Positions 43,942 to 55,105 of a stretch of DNA of 64,000 bases are shown here, piece after piece. How positions within the stretch are numbered: the stretch's first letter is position 1; each line of letters begins with the position of its first letter. This DNA is from Lentinus brumalis. Lineage: Eukaryota; Basidiomycota; Agaricomycetes; Polyporales; Polyporaceae. The position numbers and the translations under genes are program-made. Where the stretch lies: contig MARA01000012.1 of assembly GCA_001792895.1 (NCBI GenBank), positions 806,001 through 870,000 of the forward strand, written 5' to 3'. Under the pieces are notes generated by a model that saw nothing but the letters and a program-made list of their open reading frames with translations, ran no database searches and had not been told where the DNA came from.

Positions 43942-45171
43942 GGTGATTATTGGTCTAGCGGAACGAGCGGAAGCGGCGTGGTGGTCGGTCGGAGAGTACA
44001 AAGGAGAACAAGTGCCGAAAGCGAAGTCAGAGGAAGAGAAAGAGACGTGGAACGGGTGAGGCGAGGGGCAGGCAAAGAACAGCGTGCACCGAGCGTGGTT
44101 CCCGATGAAATGAGGAGTAGGAGAGGCAGCTTTATATACCCGAGAATGCTCGGGAATCGGCAGTAGCTGCAGTGATCCATGCAAGGCATCTGCGCAAGCG
44201 CACAATAATGACGCGGTGCTAAACGCAACAAACGGGGTGCGCGCGATGCGCAGCCCCCGCCGGCGATTTGACGGGACGAAGGGATTTTGCGTGGCTAGGG
44301 GACTCAGCGTCGGAGTTGGTGTGCCATTGGGCCGCTCGTCGCGCGCAACCGCAACGGAGTTGAAGATTTTCTCGCCATCAAAACTCGCAACCAGATTTCA
44401 GAGATAACTGGTGATGGTCCTCAGCAGGAAGGTGGTCCTTATCCGCTCGTCCCACGTCCTGGACTAGGCAAGCCGAGCTGCAATAGGTTTGACGCACCGC
44501 CTTTGACACTTACGTCGGCGTTGAGAAAGATTGCGATATCGGACGGGGAGAAATGGCCAAGAGCCAAAGCGCCAGGTCGACGTCCGTCGCTGCCGCTGTG
44601 GACATACATCGGAGGCGCATAACTCTCATTCCAAGGTGCTTCGCCCCTATCTGTGCGGCGTGGATGGACCGCTGGGGTTCCCATGAAGTCTGCTGGAGAA
44701 CAAACGTTCATGGACCGGTATATCTGCTTCTGAACCAACTAATCGCCCTAACATGCGACGATGAGCGAGCGGTGGCATTGAGCGAGCGCACGTACACAGG
44801 TTCTCCTTCCATGAGCCCCCACGCCGAACTCAAGTCGTCATCGTGTCTGCAGAACGCCTGCTTGGCCCTCTGCTCGTCATCGAGCGGTCGATGGAACTCG
44901 GGAAGCCCGAGGCCGCTGACGCTGTCATTCTGTTTGTTGACAACGTATTCAAATCCTTCCCTGTCTGTCAGGCTAGCTGGCGAGATACGATACAAGAGGA
45001 GAACAGCAAAGATGGGACACAGGAAGATCTGAGTACTTGAGTCGGTGCCGGCGGGGGTGCTGGTCTGTGCTGGTACAGGAACAAGAAGACGCGTGGACTG
45101 ACGCCCAAGGTGACACACGGTCACAGGCATCCTCTTCGACGCTGTCCCCGCCTTTCTCTCCGACCACCACC
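43942..45171. other. Intergenic between the repeat-peptide gene and SF3B4
   Basis: These 1.2 kb hold both promoters, which are divergent. Apart from the TATA box, no feature or gene was supported. Confidence 0.4.
44131..44138 (-). promoter_or_regulatory. TATA box of the repeat-peptide gene
   Basis: TATATAAA on the minus strand, 190 bp upstream of the ATG at 43941. A strong consensus box suggests regulated, possibly high expression. Confidence 0.6.
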
Positions 45172-46554
45172 ATGTCTCGGCCCCAGGATGACAGAAATCA
45201 AGAAGCGACAGTATACCTCGTGAGTCTCGTGCTTTTTGTACCGACTATATGCGCGGTAGAGCGGCTGTATGCTGACTGTTCATAGGGGAACTTGGACGAG
45301 CGGTGTACGGATGCGCTCATATGGGAGTTGATGTTGCAGGCTGGACCAGTCGGTGAGTACCGCCTTTCTCTTGTTTTAGAACATCCTGTTGAACTCAAGT
45401 GCAGTGAACGTGCACTTGCCGAAGGACCGGATATCTATGGCACACCAGGGATATGGTTTCTGTGAGTTCTTGACCGAGGAGGATGCAGAATATGCCTGCA
45501 AGATTATGAATCAGATAAAATTATGGGGGAAACCCATCAGGGTGAACAAGGTTCGTCTCCTTCGCCATAACTCGGTGCACTGTATGCTCAGATGTCGTCT
45601 TTCCCTCCCCCTAACCCTGCGTTCTTGCGCCATCCTTTGGAACCATCTCATCTGACCGCGTCCCTCGGCTTCTCCAGGCGTCGTCTGACAAGAAGCAACT
45701 CGATGTGGGCGCGAACTTGTTCATCGGGAATCTTGACGAGAACGTCGATGAACGGCTGCTATATGATACCTTCAGCGCATTCGGCATCATGGCCACCACA
45801 GCCAAGGTACGTCGTATGTCCGCTCGCCTCATGCTCCACACAGCCCTGGTTCTCTTCCCTCTATGCCCGCTGTGCTAATGTGTCTTTCCCTGTTCTGTCA
45901 CCCCAATCTCTCGTAGATCGCGCGCGACCCGCAGACGGGCAAATCAAAAGGCTACGGCTTTGTCTCGTACACCGACTTCGAGTCATCTGACGCGGCGATC
46001 GAGTCCATGAATGGTCAATTCCTCATGAACAAGGCGATCACCGTGCAGTACGCATTCAAGAAGGACGGGAAAGGCGAGCGTCACGGTACCCCTGCCGAGC
46101 GACTGCTTGCGGCGCAAGCCAGGAAGAACAACGCGCTGCCTGTCGCCGCCCGACCACCCCCGCGCCGATGGGTGCGTTGGGTGCATTCGGTGCTCGTCCG
46201 CCGATGGCTGGGTTCCAAGGTCCATACCAAGGCCAATTCGCCGGCGCGCTGGCCGCCGCTCCACCGCCTCCCGCAGGATTCACGCCTCAACAGACGATCA
46301 TGCCCCAGGGCCTCCCACAAGGCATGCCTCCCATGCCACCACCGCCCATGCAAGGCATGCCGCCACCGCAGGGCGTACCCATGGGTATGCCTCCACCTCC
46401 ACCAGGCGTCCCGGTCTACAACCCTCAGGGTGGATTCGTTCCTCCACCACCCCCTCCCGGGTACATGCCGCAAGGTATGCCTGGTATGATGCCGCCTCCG
46501 ATGATGCCCCAGGGCGGCATGCCGCCGCCGCCGCAGTACATGCAGCAGATGTGA
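45172..46554 (+). CDS. HSH49: Splicing factor 3B subunit 4-like (SF3b49/Hsh49), with an apparent 1-nt frameshift
   Basis: The protein belongs to the SF3b part of the U2 snRNP and helps bind pre-mRNA near the branch site. Exons are 45172-45219, 45286-45352, 45405-45550, 45678-45806 and 45917-46554. RRM1 has VYLGNLDE and GYGFCEF; RRM2 has LFIGNLDE and KGYGFVSY. The tail is a long P/M/G-rich region ([12 protein letters not shown] and similar), as in the human protein. The frame breaks in a run of five C at 46157-46161: RPP before it and PMGALGAFG after it belong to different frames. One more C would join them and give 342 aa. No splice pair explains the shift, so a sequencing error or a real truncating deletion is likely. 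Confidence 0.92.
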
Positions 46555-47855
46555 AGAGCCTTGGTGCCAAGTCTCTCCACGGCCCGCGGCTCGCTGGCTC
46601 GTATCTCTCGCTCTCGCACCTGGGCTGGCGTTCGGTCTAGTGGGTGGTATTTGCATGCGGACCAAGTTCCGGTGGACGTAGTACGTCGATCGGTGACGTT
46701 GTACTGTCGCTTCTTTGTATGCTCTACGCCGTAATGATGATAATCGCTTTCCGTGCAGACTCAGACTTGGACCACGCCACAGCGCACGCACTGCGCTGGT
46801 TCTGCGCATCTAGGCACGCTGCCTGCGAAAGGAAGACGTGCGGTATATTGCTTGTCCTCGATAAGCTCCAAGTTCTCTCACAGCTTCCGACCGCGGTGGA
46901 GCTCAGCGATTCTGAACTCTCCCGGCGTGCAGAACGCTGCCGTCATAGCACGACGTTGAAGACCGGCTGCAGAGGCTCGCCTTGCTCCTCTTCCTCGGTG
47001 CCTATCTTCCGCCGCCCGGCCCTGGCAGCAGGGCCGCAGAGGCCTTGGCGCACGGACCGTGCAGTGCGGCGATTGCGGGCGTCGTTGCCACCGTGGATTG
47101 GCTGGCGATAATTCACAGTTCACTCCTCCCTCGTCTCCGTGCAGGCAGGACGATCTGTATGTCGTAAGTTGCTTAGTGAGTCGCGCTGCCTGGCGCCGTA
47201 TACGTGTGTCGGGATTGCAAGCTTGCTAATTGTGACTATGCTGTGGTGGGCTGATAGGCTTTAGTGGCCGCACGGTCACTGTACGGGTAGCTCTCCCCTC
47301 CCGAGGATCTTGACCGCGGAAGACGTGGAGCCCGAGAGTGCACCGTGCGACCACTAGGTGACTGTTGAGGAGGTCTTCATGCATATCAAACACATCATAT
47401 GTTGAAGTGGAGCCCCACGGGCAACGGGATCGCTCGTGTACGAGTATGGTTCGGTCACCAACCACCCTAAATGATGCTTCACGTCCAGCACGCAGCACCA
47501 TATACTGTTACCAATTCACATGTCCCAGTACTAGTCCGTTCCACCCCGGAGCGACGAGGCTATGGACAAGGGCCAGAAGATGGCCAGAGATGGATGGATG
47601 GCGGCGGGTAGCCTAGCCTACACACTGCCGCCCGCCGTCATGGACGTCAGTGGCGGGTGTGTTTGCGAACCATGTATAGCGATGTTTGCAATGGTGCTAT
47701 GGTTAGTACATGCGCAGTGCTGCTGCCCCTCTACGTCCTTCTACCTCTGTCGCGCTCCGGGTCCTCAGGCAGCGGCTGTCCTCCTACCCGGCCATCCACC
47801 CACGTGTGTCCTCATTCAGTGTTGCCCGACCACGGCCCTCGCTGCGAGCCGCAGC
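46555..47855. other. Intergenic, convergent 3' flanks of SF3B4 and the AhpD-like gene
   Basis: Nothing supported in these 1.3 kb. An open frame at 47562-48344 on the plus strand is mostly the antisense of the AhpD-like gene. Confidence 0.4.
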
Positions 47856-49854
47856 CTACTCCGCGACTTCTGGCACCCCCGCCTTCCACACGACGCCCGC
47901 CCGGCTCGCGACCTGCATAGCCGTCGAGCGGACGGCGCGGGTCTCGGCGAGCGGGGCGCCGCTGCGGCGGGCGTTCGACAGGTGCCAGCCCAGCTCCGTG
48001 GACGCGTCGACGGCGATGAGGGCGGCGACCATGATGTAGATAAGCTCGATGGGCGTGAACACGTCCGTCCCGCCGTAGGTCATGCCGTACCCGACCGTCG
48101 TGCAGAACCAGCCTGGGGGCAGGCAGGTGGCAGACGGATATGGGATATGACAGCGGGGTTGTGCGGGCGAAGGGTGGGCGTTTGGAGGGCCGCCGGTGTT
48201 TCGGGACATGGGCGACCAAGTGTACGGAGTGCCGGCCACCGTGCGAGGTCGGTGCATGCGTCGGGAATCGTAGGTGTGATGAGAGATATCGAGCGAGCAC
48301 GTCAGCGATGCTTCTGCCAGCGACAGATAGTTGGACAGTGGTAGGGAAGGACAGAGAAGGACGGACCTAGGTCGGGGTACGCTGAATGGAGGAGCGTCTG
48401 CACCCTTTGCGCGCTGTCGCGGTAGACGGCCCTGAAGAGGTCTTCACCGCGCTTGTCGCATTCCTCAGGGGACTTCTTCGTGTCACTGCCAGTCGCCGTC
48501 AGAATAGGTTGAGTGAATTGAGAAGTGACAGATGAAGAGCTTAAGTTGGGAAGCCTGCAGCCTAAGGCAAAGGGACATCGGCGAAGGACATGGATAAGTA
48601 GTAGGGAGTTGTCTATAGTAGCCCCGAACAGAAACGTAAGAGAACAGAGTGCGTACCGAAGAGGCTTTGTCTCGCGCAAATGCTCGGGCATAACTTTGTG
48701 CAAGGCGACGAGAGAGGTGATTGCCTGTGAGTGGGGTGTAAGGAAGAGGACAACGTATATCACAAGACGACACGGATTGAGGCTCAATCGTCGACCCGGG
48801 CTTGCAGTCATCAACTCGTCTATAGTGAGCCTCGATGACACCTCGTCATTTGGACATCGCGAGAGTGAGACGCGACAGCTCGTGTCCATTCGTACATGTT
48901 CACCGGTTTCGCACGACGTCCCCGCCAAGACCTCGAACCATGAGCAGAAGTGTCGGCACTCCTAGTCGGCTCGCATGGATGCTCAGGTCGGGTTTTCGGG
49001 TGAAGGGCAAGCTTCTACAGCTCCCAACAACCCCTTCTCCGAACCTTCCACATTCATTGACCCTCTCACCGACGGCGCTGCGGCGCTGCCTGCCAGCGTG
49101 ATTTCACGTTTCTCAAACAGCTCACTGTGAACGCTGTTCGCGTTTACAGTGTCGACTCGTCTTGGTCGATACAGAGACCAAACGTATGCGCGAGATATGA
49201 TGCCCACGGCGGCCGCCCTTGTCCGCCTATTTCAGCCAACGTCGGGCTCATGTCACGGTGGCCAAGGACAGGGGGTCGACCGACCACAAAGGCCCATGGG
49301 CGAGTAAGGCTCTCAATAGCTCGGCATGGGCTTGGATCCGTTACCAGGAGGAAGAACGCTACCGCTGGGCGCACCACCCTGAGTGAGCACCAGGCGAGAC
49401 GGAGTGTTCGACATGACGTTAGTGCAGGAGAGCTGCTGACATCCTCGATGACTGCCTCTGGAGATGAGTCTGCATCGGTTGTATCGGTCCGACGAGCAGG
49501 CAAATCCAGCTGGCCAAGACGCCAAATGGCACGATGAAGAGAGACATCCTGGTGACGACGACTCACCCTCGGCATCCCGCTGAGGAGGCCCGACTGGAGT
49601 AGTGCCTCGCGAATTTTTCGAGCCAGCGCAAGCTGCTCGGCGTTGGCTACGTCAGTTGGGGTGTTCGCTCGTTGCTGTGCTTGGATGAGCTCGTCGAGTG
49701 CCCATTTGAAGACGAGTGGGACAGCCTCGGCTACGTTCGATGCGCTGAATGACACCGCCGCTACAACAGCCCACAGATTGGGATCGTAGGAGGTCGTAGA
49801 GGGGTAGAGTGCTCGAATGCCCGCGAGAAAGTCAGGAGTAGGAAGATCGGCCAT
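47856..49854 (-). CDS. AhpD-like / carboxymuconolactone-decarboxylase-like fungal protein
   Basis: Exons 49567-49854, 48657-48724, 48367-48485 and 47856-48112 join in frame to 243 aa. Features matching fungal AhpD-like proteins are MADLPTPDFLAGIRALYP, FKWALDELI, ALARKIREALLQSGLLSGMPR followed by AITSLVALHKVMPEHLRETKPLR (shortened), then RGEDLFRAVYRDSAQRVQTLL, and the last exon with YGMTYGGTDVFTPIELIYIMVAALIA. The family has an all-helical fold and is linked to peroxide or decarboxylation chemistry, but this branch lacks the CxxC of bacterial AhpD, so activity is unknown. Intron 1 (48725-49566) is 842 bp against a usual 60, and contains an open plus-strand frame that might be a nested fragment. 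Exon 4 is very GC-rich. Confidence 0.75.
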
Positions 49855-50533
49855 ATTCGCGGGTGGATTTGGGATGTCAGGACCCCCGCCAACAGCCTCT
49901 TCGGCGTGCGGACCAATGTGGGCGACCAGGGGGAGGTGCTGTAAGTCTCTTCAATCCTACGGACGTGTATGGCAGGTCTCCTATTTGTGCGGACCTGACG
50001 AATGCTGACATCACTTCAAGGATATGATCGGAGTATGAGTTTCTTATCGAAACTCCAAAGATTCTTCTCCTTCCGATGCTGGGTAGGATGTCCTGATGAT
50101 GGGGGCGGTTCGGTGAGTAGTTTTAACATAACAGAACAGCTGCATAGTAACATACTGTTCGAGTCTCATGGTGCATCGATGTGCTACCCCATTTTTCAGC
50201 GCCACCTCGTGCGTCGTGTACGGGCCTTGTCCTGGTCAGCCTACCAAGGTGAGTTGTACATAGACTAGCTGACCGTACGGATAAGTAACATTGCTGGCCG
50301 GACCCTGAGGGAGGAGACGCCGGAGCCACCGACGCGTCTGGGGCGGGGGACGCGTGATGTCATGAGCATGCGACCGCATGTCGGGGCGAGTCGGTACCCA
50401 GCGGGCGGTTGTCATGGGCTCTATTTGGCCACCCCCAGTCCTGAATATATATCACCATTCTCGTCATTCGCACGTCCCCTTACTCGACTCCAACTCTCAC
50501 CATCCCCCGCCCCCGCGCACGACACGACCCGCA
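49855..50533. other. Divergent promoter region of the AhpD-like and the acidic-protein gene
   Basis: No gene recognised. A TATATAT-like stretch (AATATATATCACC) lies at about 50444-50456, 80-90 bp before the start of the plus-strand gene, and may be its core promoter. Confidence 0.45.
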
Positions 50534-51281
50534 ATGCGTAAGTCTTCCGCCTCCTCTCCGCACCCTGGACGCGCCGCTGAACCCCGCCGTAGCACCCAAG
50601 AAACGCGCTGCTGAGGACGAGGGCGCTGGCCCGACAACACGGAGCGCGAAGGCGCTAAAGATAGAGAGTTCATCGAAGGGGGGCCGGGGTGGTCGCGGGA
50701 AGAAGGGGCCCAAGGTGCGCATCATGTCCCGCACGCGTCCAGCAGAGATCCACTAACGTTGTCTCCGTCCAGACCAACCTCGCCGCGTCGGCCTTCGTGA
50801 AAAACGCCCTCCCAATTCACGTCAACCTTACGCACACCCCGCCCGTGCTCACCGATGACGAGGAGACGAAGACGGTCGCGTCCACCGACCCCGGGAACAT
50901 TGGCCACGTCGCGCTCCAGCCGAGCACGTTTGCGACGGGCTCTTATGGATGGAAGGGCAACAAGCGGTTCACCGTCGAGGTCGAGAACCCGGAGGGCGGC
51001 GAGAAGGAGAAAGTTCATGTCATCCTCACGTGCGTGCCCCTCTCCCCTCGTTGGCCTCGAGACCGTGATTGGCGAGTGCTGACGACGTGTATACCGCGAC
51101 CGCGTACAGGATCAACGCAACTGTCATTGGCAGTAAGGATGCGAAGGAGGGCGATGCTGAGGAGCATGCGGAGGAGGGCGCTGAGGGTGAGGCCAAGGAT
51201 GCCGCCGAAGCCGAGGAGGCGACCAAAGACACGAACGGCGACGCGAAGGAGGCCATGGAGGATGTCAAAGAGGGCGCATGA
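50534..51281 (+). CDS. Unrecognised nuclear-type protein with basic N terminus and acidic tail
   Basis: Exons 50534-50537, 50593-50714, 50773-51029 and 51110-51281 encode 184 aa. The first exon contributes only ATG and one base, a common layout in small basidiomycete genes. The N terminus is basic (MPPKKRAAEDE, KALKIESSSKGGRGGRGKKG), like a nuclear-localisation or nucleic-acid-binding patch. The middle (residues 45-130) has a beta-rich look: LPIHVNLTHTPPVLTDD, STFATGSYGWKGNKRFTVEV, EKVHVILTINATVIGSK. The tail is A/E/D-rich (EEHAEEGAEGEAKDAAEAEE) and low in complexity. I do not recognise the family. Regular exon phases and codon use support a real gene. A chromatin role is only a guess from composition. 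Confidence 0.75.
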
Positions 51282-52188
51282 ACTCGGTGAACAATCTGCT
51301 CCATCTAAAAGGTGTATCAGGTCCAGCCTGTATATCTACTTGCTTTGGTTCCGGTTATGTAGCTTAACCCCGGACCCTTGTATACTGGAGATGACGGTCT
51401 CGAATGAGCGTTCCTCCTGAGCGACGTAAAGTAGCCTGGGCGGGACGTCATTGGGTTTGCGGACATCAAGAGTGCTAGTCGGTTTTAGGTGTCATCTCGA
51501 CTGAGGCCCCGCACGTACTCGACCGTCCAAGAACGGCCGCGCAGTGCGCACAATCGAAGGTGAACTCCACTTTACGAGCAGAGTCATATGGCTGGTGCAT
51601 GGGCAGAATTTGGAGGCATGGAACATACAGTACGGCAGAGACGGTGGTATCTGGAAGGATGAGGAGGATGGAAGATTCGTAGCTTCGACTCACCTCATTC
51701 GGTGCCCAGTGCCACCACACCTCCCGCCGCCTGCATGCCGATCCAACGTCTACCATCCAGTAGCTTTCCAGGCGATGGCCATACTTCATGCTGCGGTCCC
51801 GCATTGTCGCACGCAGTGGTGTGGGGACTCCGCGCAGGCGGAACGTTGGGACCCACGGAGAGAGCGAGACAACAGGGATACATGCAGCATCGGAAGAGAC
51901 CTGTCTTGATCCTGTCCTGACCGTGCTCAATGACCGCACGAAGACATTGATTGGGTTGGTGGTATGAACGAAAGCTGAGGGCGCCTTTCGTTCTCTCCCG
52001 TTTCCCCGACCACCACTTTGTACGACTACTCACCCCCTTCGGTCGCCCACACCCTCCCACTGGGAACTCGCGCATTTTACCTCGACAACCAACGTATTGC
52101 CAAGACCAACACCATCGTCGAAACCGACCAATACCCGCCACCTTTGAGACTAACCACCTCTTGTCCTGCTCCTCTCTAGCCGTGATTC
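51282..52188. other. Intergenic before ORC2
   Basis: Nothing supported in about 900 bp. Overlapping short frames on both strands show no domain. A CCTCTCTAG acceptor-like sequence 9 bp before the ORC2 start suggests a 5' UTR intron. Confidence 0.4.
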
Positions 52189-53600
52189 ATGCGCTCAGAA
52201 AGCGAACATACGTCCTACGCAGACGAAGACGAAGAACTCGAGGACTGGCCCGCCAGCGAGCCCGCTACACCCAGTCGGAGACACCTCTCGGACTACGACG
52301 ATGAGGACGAGGACCTCCTCGCGCCCGACGAGCCCTCGCAAGGCTTCGCGACCCACACCTCCTTCGACGCGTACTTCCAGCAAAACGCCAAGCCCTCGCG
52401 CACCTCCTCCAATGTCTTCTCCGCGCTCGTGCCCCCCTCACGCCCGAGGAGTACGCCGCCGTGCTCAGCAAGCTTCAGGCGGACCCGCGCGAGCGCATGC
52501 GCGTCCTCTGGCGCGACCCCAAGACGCGTCGGGCGTGCTTCAGGAGGTTCAAGACGGAGCTGCGGGAGGGGTTCAACCTGCTGATGTACGGGTACGGCTC
52601 GAAACGTGAGTTCCTCAACGCATTCGCGAAAGACCTCGCGCGCACCGGCGGGCACGTCGTCGTCGCGAACGGCTTCCAGCCGAGCTTCGCATTTAAAGAC
52701 CTCCTCGCCGGCATAGAGCGCGTCCCGGGGGTGCTCGACGGCCCTTCCTCCTCGTCCTCGTCGGGCATGGACTCACAGGTCCAGCGGATACACGCGTTCT
52801 TCTCGACCGACGACGCGCCGGACCTCTACATCGTCATCCACACCATCGAGGGCAACGCATTCCGCGCCCCCAAGAACCGGGCAGCCCTTGCGCTCCTCGC
52901 GCTCGCCCCGCACATCCACGTCGTCGCGTCCACGGACCACATCGCCAGCGCGCAGCGCTGGTCGCTCTCCGAGCTTTTCGCGCGCAAGACCGAGCCGTCT
53001 CCAGCCTCCGAGCAACCAGAACCCAACTCTCGCACGGGCGTGGTGCCCAGCCGGGGCTTCGCGTGGCTCTGGCACGACCTCACCACGCTTGCCCCCTACG
53101 ACTTCGAGCTGGCGTACGCGGATCCGACCTCCCTCACCGGGGCAGCCGCCCTCCGGGGCGCGAAGACCCCCGCCGCCTCTGCCGCCGCCGTGGCAGCTGC
53201 TGCTGGCGGCGGCGGGGCATCTGGTGCGCTGGTCACGGAGACAGCAGCGCGGCACGTGCTCGCGAGCGTCACCTCGAAAGCGAAGAAGCTCTTCGTCCTC
53301 CTGGGCTCGAAGCAGCTCGAGGTCATGGACGCGTCTGACGCGCAGAAGGAGGGCGAGGGCGCGGGCGCGGCAGCGGCCCCGGAGCACGCGTACGACTACG
53401 ACCGGCTCTTCGCGGCGGCGCGCGACAACTTTGTGGCGACGAACGACACGTCGTTGCGTGCGCTGCTGGGCGAGTTCCGGGACCACGGGATGGTCGTCGC
53501 GGCGCAGGGCGCAGGGTCTGAGGCGATGTGGATATCGATGCGGAGGGATGCGTTATTGAAGATTGTGGGGGAGCTGAAGGCGCAGGGACATGACTTCTGA
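52189..53600 (+). CDS. ORC2: Origin recognition complex subunit 2, with an apparent 1-nt frameshift
   Basis: ORC2 is a core subunit of the complex that marks replication origins and loads MCM. A single exon encodes an acidic, disordered N terminus (EDEELEDWPASEPATPSRR), then SFDAYFQQNAKPSRTSSNVF, the segment expected before the AAA+-like domain. Next come LTPEEYAAVLSKL, FNLLMYGYGSKREFLNAFAK (the family P-loop-like YGYGSK), HTIEGNAFRAPKNRAALALLA, HIHVVASTDHI and a winged-helix end. The frame shifts at a run of six C (52432-52437): VPP before it and LTPEEY after it are in different frames. One extra C restores 470 aa. A 50-residue alanine/glycine-rich insert (around 53160-53220) is unusual for the family and may be a lineage-specific loop. 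Confidence 0.93.
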
Positions 53601-53863
53601 GTCGTAGGGCCGTGTCAGGCAGCACAGAGAGATCTTGTTTGTAGCATAATGCTGTCGTTCTTGTCTGATGTACATGACATCCACGGGGAACAACAGAGCG
53701 GGCTGAACGAAACCACGGAAGAGAGGTTGCGCATTAATGTTACATGGTGGTATGCGGGATACTCGTATGAGTACAACATGATACAGCAACAACAGACATA
53801 TGTACATGGAACAGCATGGACAAAGCAAGAGATACGGAGAGATAAAATGAACAGAAGGGCACG

Positions 53864-54554
53864 CTACGTCGCAGACTGTTGCGCGACCTCGGCCAGCTTA
53901 CGCTGCAGTAGCCGCATGCGGGCTTTCCCATTGCCATTAACCCACTCCCGTTCGGCCCCCAGTCAAAGAGCACGCGCCATTCCCACTTCCTGCCGAGGTT
54001 CTTCATGTACCCAGGCAATGGCATGAGCTCGCCCCTCGACGCGCGCACGACGACGCCTAGCTCGATGAACTTCGCATAGGTGTCCAGGTCCGACTTTGCG
54101 CCAGGTGGGATCCGGGTGCATGCTCGAGCCGAAGGTGCGGTGCATCGGATAGTAGCCCAGCTGTGCGGGCCCGAGCTGCGGGGCGAACAGGACAGGGAGG
54201 GGGTAGACGAACTCGCTGTCGCCTGCGTTGGCTGCGCGGAGGCGCTCCCGGAGGCCCGCGGATGCGTCCCAGCCCTCCTGTAAGCGCTCCCGGTGTGTGG
54301 ACGCGTCAGAGAGGACGCGGTCCAGTGGGAGGAAGGCACAGTTCGAGGAGGAGAACGTGAGCCCAGGGATCGCGCCCTCGGGGCCGGGCTCGCGGTACTT
54401 CAGCGGGACGAGGCACATCCGGAGCTCCTTGGTGGAGTATGTCTCGGCGCCGCCTAGCGTGAAGGCCTTTGCCTGGAGGATGCCTTGGAAGGAGGGGCGA
54501 TGGATCTCTGTAAAGTCGCGGAGAGCGTATACGGTCGCGCGTGCTTGGCTTACT
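53864..54554 (-). pseudogene. MYND-family paralogue H, finger-less and frameshifted
   Basis: The second-exon domain of the B-like subtype is present: LRDFTEIHRPSFQ, TLGGAETY, VPLKYREPGPEGAIPGLTFS, LPLDRVL, GWDASAGLRERL, YYPMHRTFGSSMHPDP, then KSDLDTYAKFIELGVVVR and PGYMKNLGRKWEWRVLFDW, ending EWVNGNGKARMRLLQRKLAE. Two frame changes interrupt it: one near 54107 (an extra base) and one at the run of five C at 53956-53960 (a missing base). No MYND finger exon precedes the acceptor at 54555; the sequence before the 52-bp intron encodes unrelated residues (SGRGKAPPTR). It is therefore either a truncated pseudogene, or a new chimeric gene if the shifts are sequence errors. Confidence 0.8.
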
Positions 54555-55105
54555 CTAAAACCAGCGCAGGATTCCGTCGACGGCGGTTGTAGATTATGGC
54601 CACTCACCTTGTCGGAGGGGCCTTGCCACGTCCGCTGAGTCGGATGGTGCTTGCGCGAGTCTCGCTATGCAACTGCAAATAGGCCCTGTCGTCAGTCGCA
54701 CGATTGATCTTCCGCATGATACACATCTTCGACAGTATTAGTACGGTGCTCCGCGACCGACTGCATATACGTCTATGAGTACCACAGGAGCAGTTGAGGA
54801 CGATACTGGACGATGGCTCTGAGAAGACGCCTCGGCTCCCGCGAACGCCGACGCCAAACGATGTTATCCCTTCCGGACGAGTAGGTTTGTACGGCATCCC
54901 GGAAGCTGATGATCTACGCAACCTAGGACATTGTCAGCAACCACATATCTCCTGACGCAGATCGAATGACTTACTAGCTGAACATCGGCATCGTCGTCTC
55001 GTTGCGTAGGAAGAAGTCGATAACGGAGGGCGCCGCACGTTCTGCGTTAGGACGCGGCGTATCAGGTCCGACATTCCCTCTTCGACGCCGTCGAAAGAAC
55101 TGCAC
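54555..55105. other. Region upstream of H, 3' flank of I
   Basis: Where the finger exon of H should lie, only unrelated sequence is found. A minus-strand frame at 54604-54921 ends in a usable splice donor to H and could be its replacement first exon. Confidence 0.4.

Noticed and set aside
43355..44059. A 234-codon plus-strand frame with apparent protein repeats (SVWHxLGRLxLVVL)
   Set aside because: The repeats come from reading the 141-bp exon-intron units of the repeat-peptide gene on the wrong strand; the minus strand has signal peptide, splice sites and dibasic sites.
46171..46218. A short intron explaining the SF3B4 frame change
   Set aside because: The only plausible GT-AG pair there is 48 bp, which does not change the frame and would remove conserved-looking tail residues.
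47562..48344. A 260-codon plus-strand frame
   Set aside because: Its second half is the antisense of the last AhpD-like exon and its first half shows no similarity.
52418..52450. A mini-intron explaining the ORC2 frame change
   Set aside because: The available GT-AG pair is about 20 bp, far below functional intron length.
52773..53486. A 237-codon minus-strand frame opposite ORC2
   Set aside because: Antisense shadow of the GC-rich ORC2 sequence, arginine-rich and without similarity.
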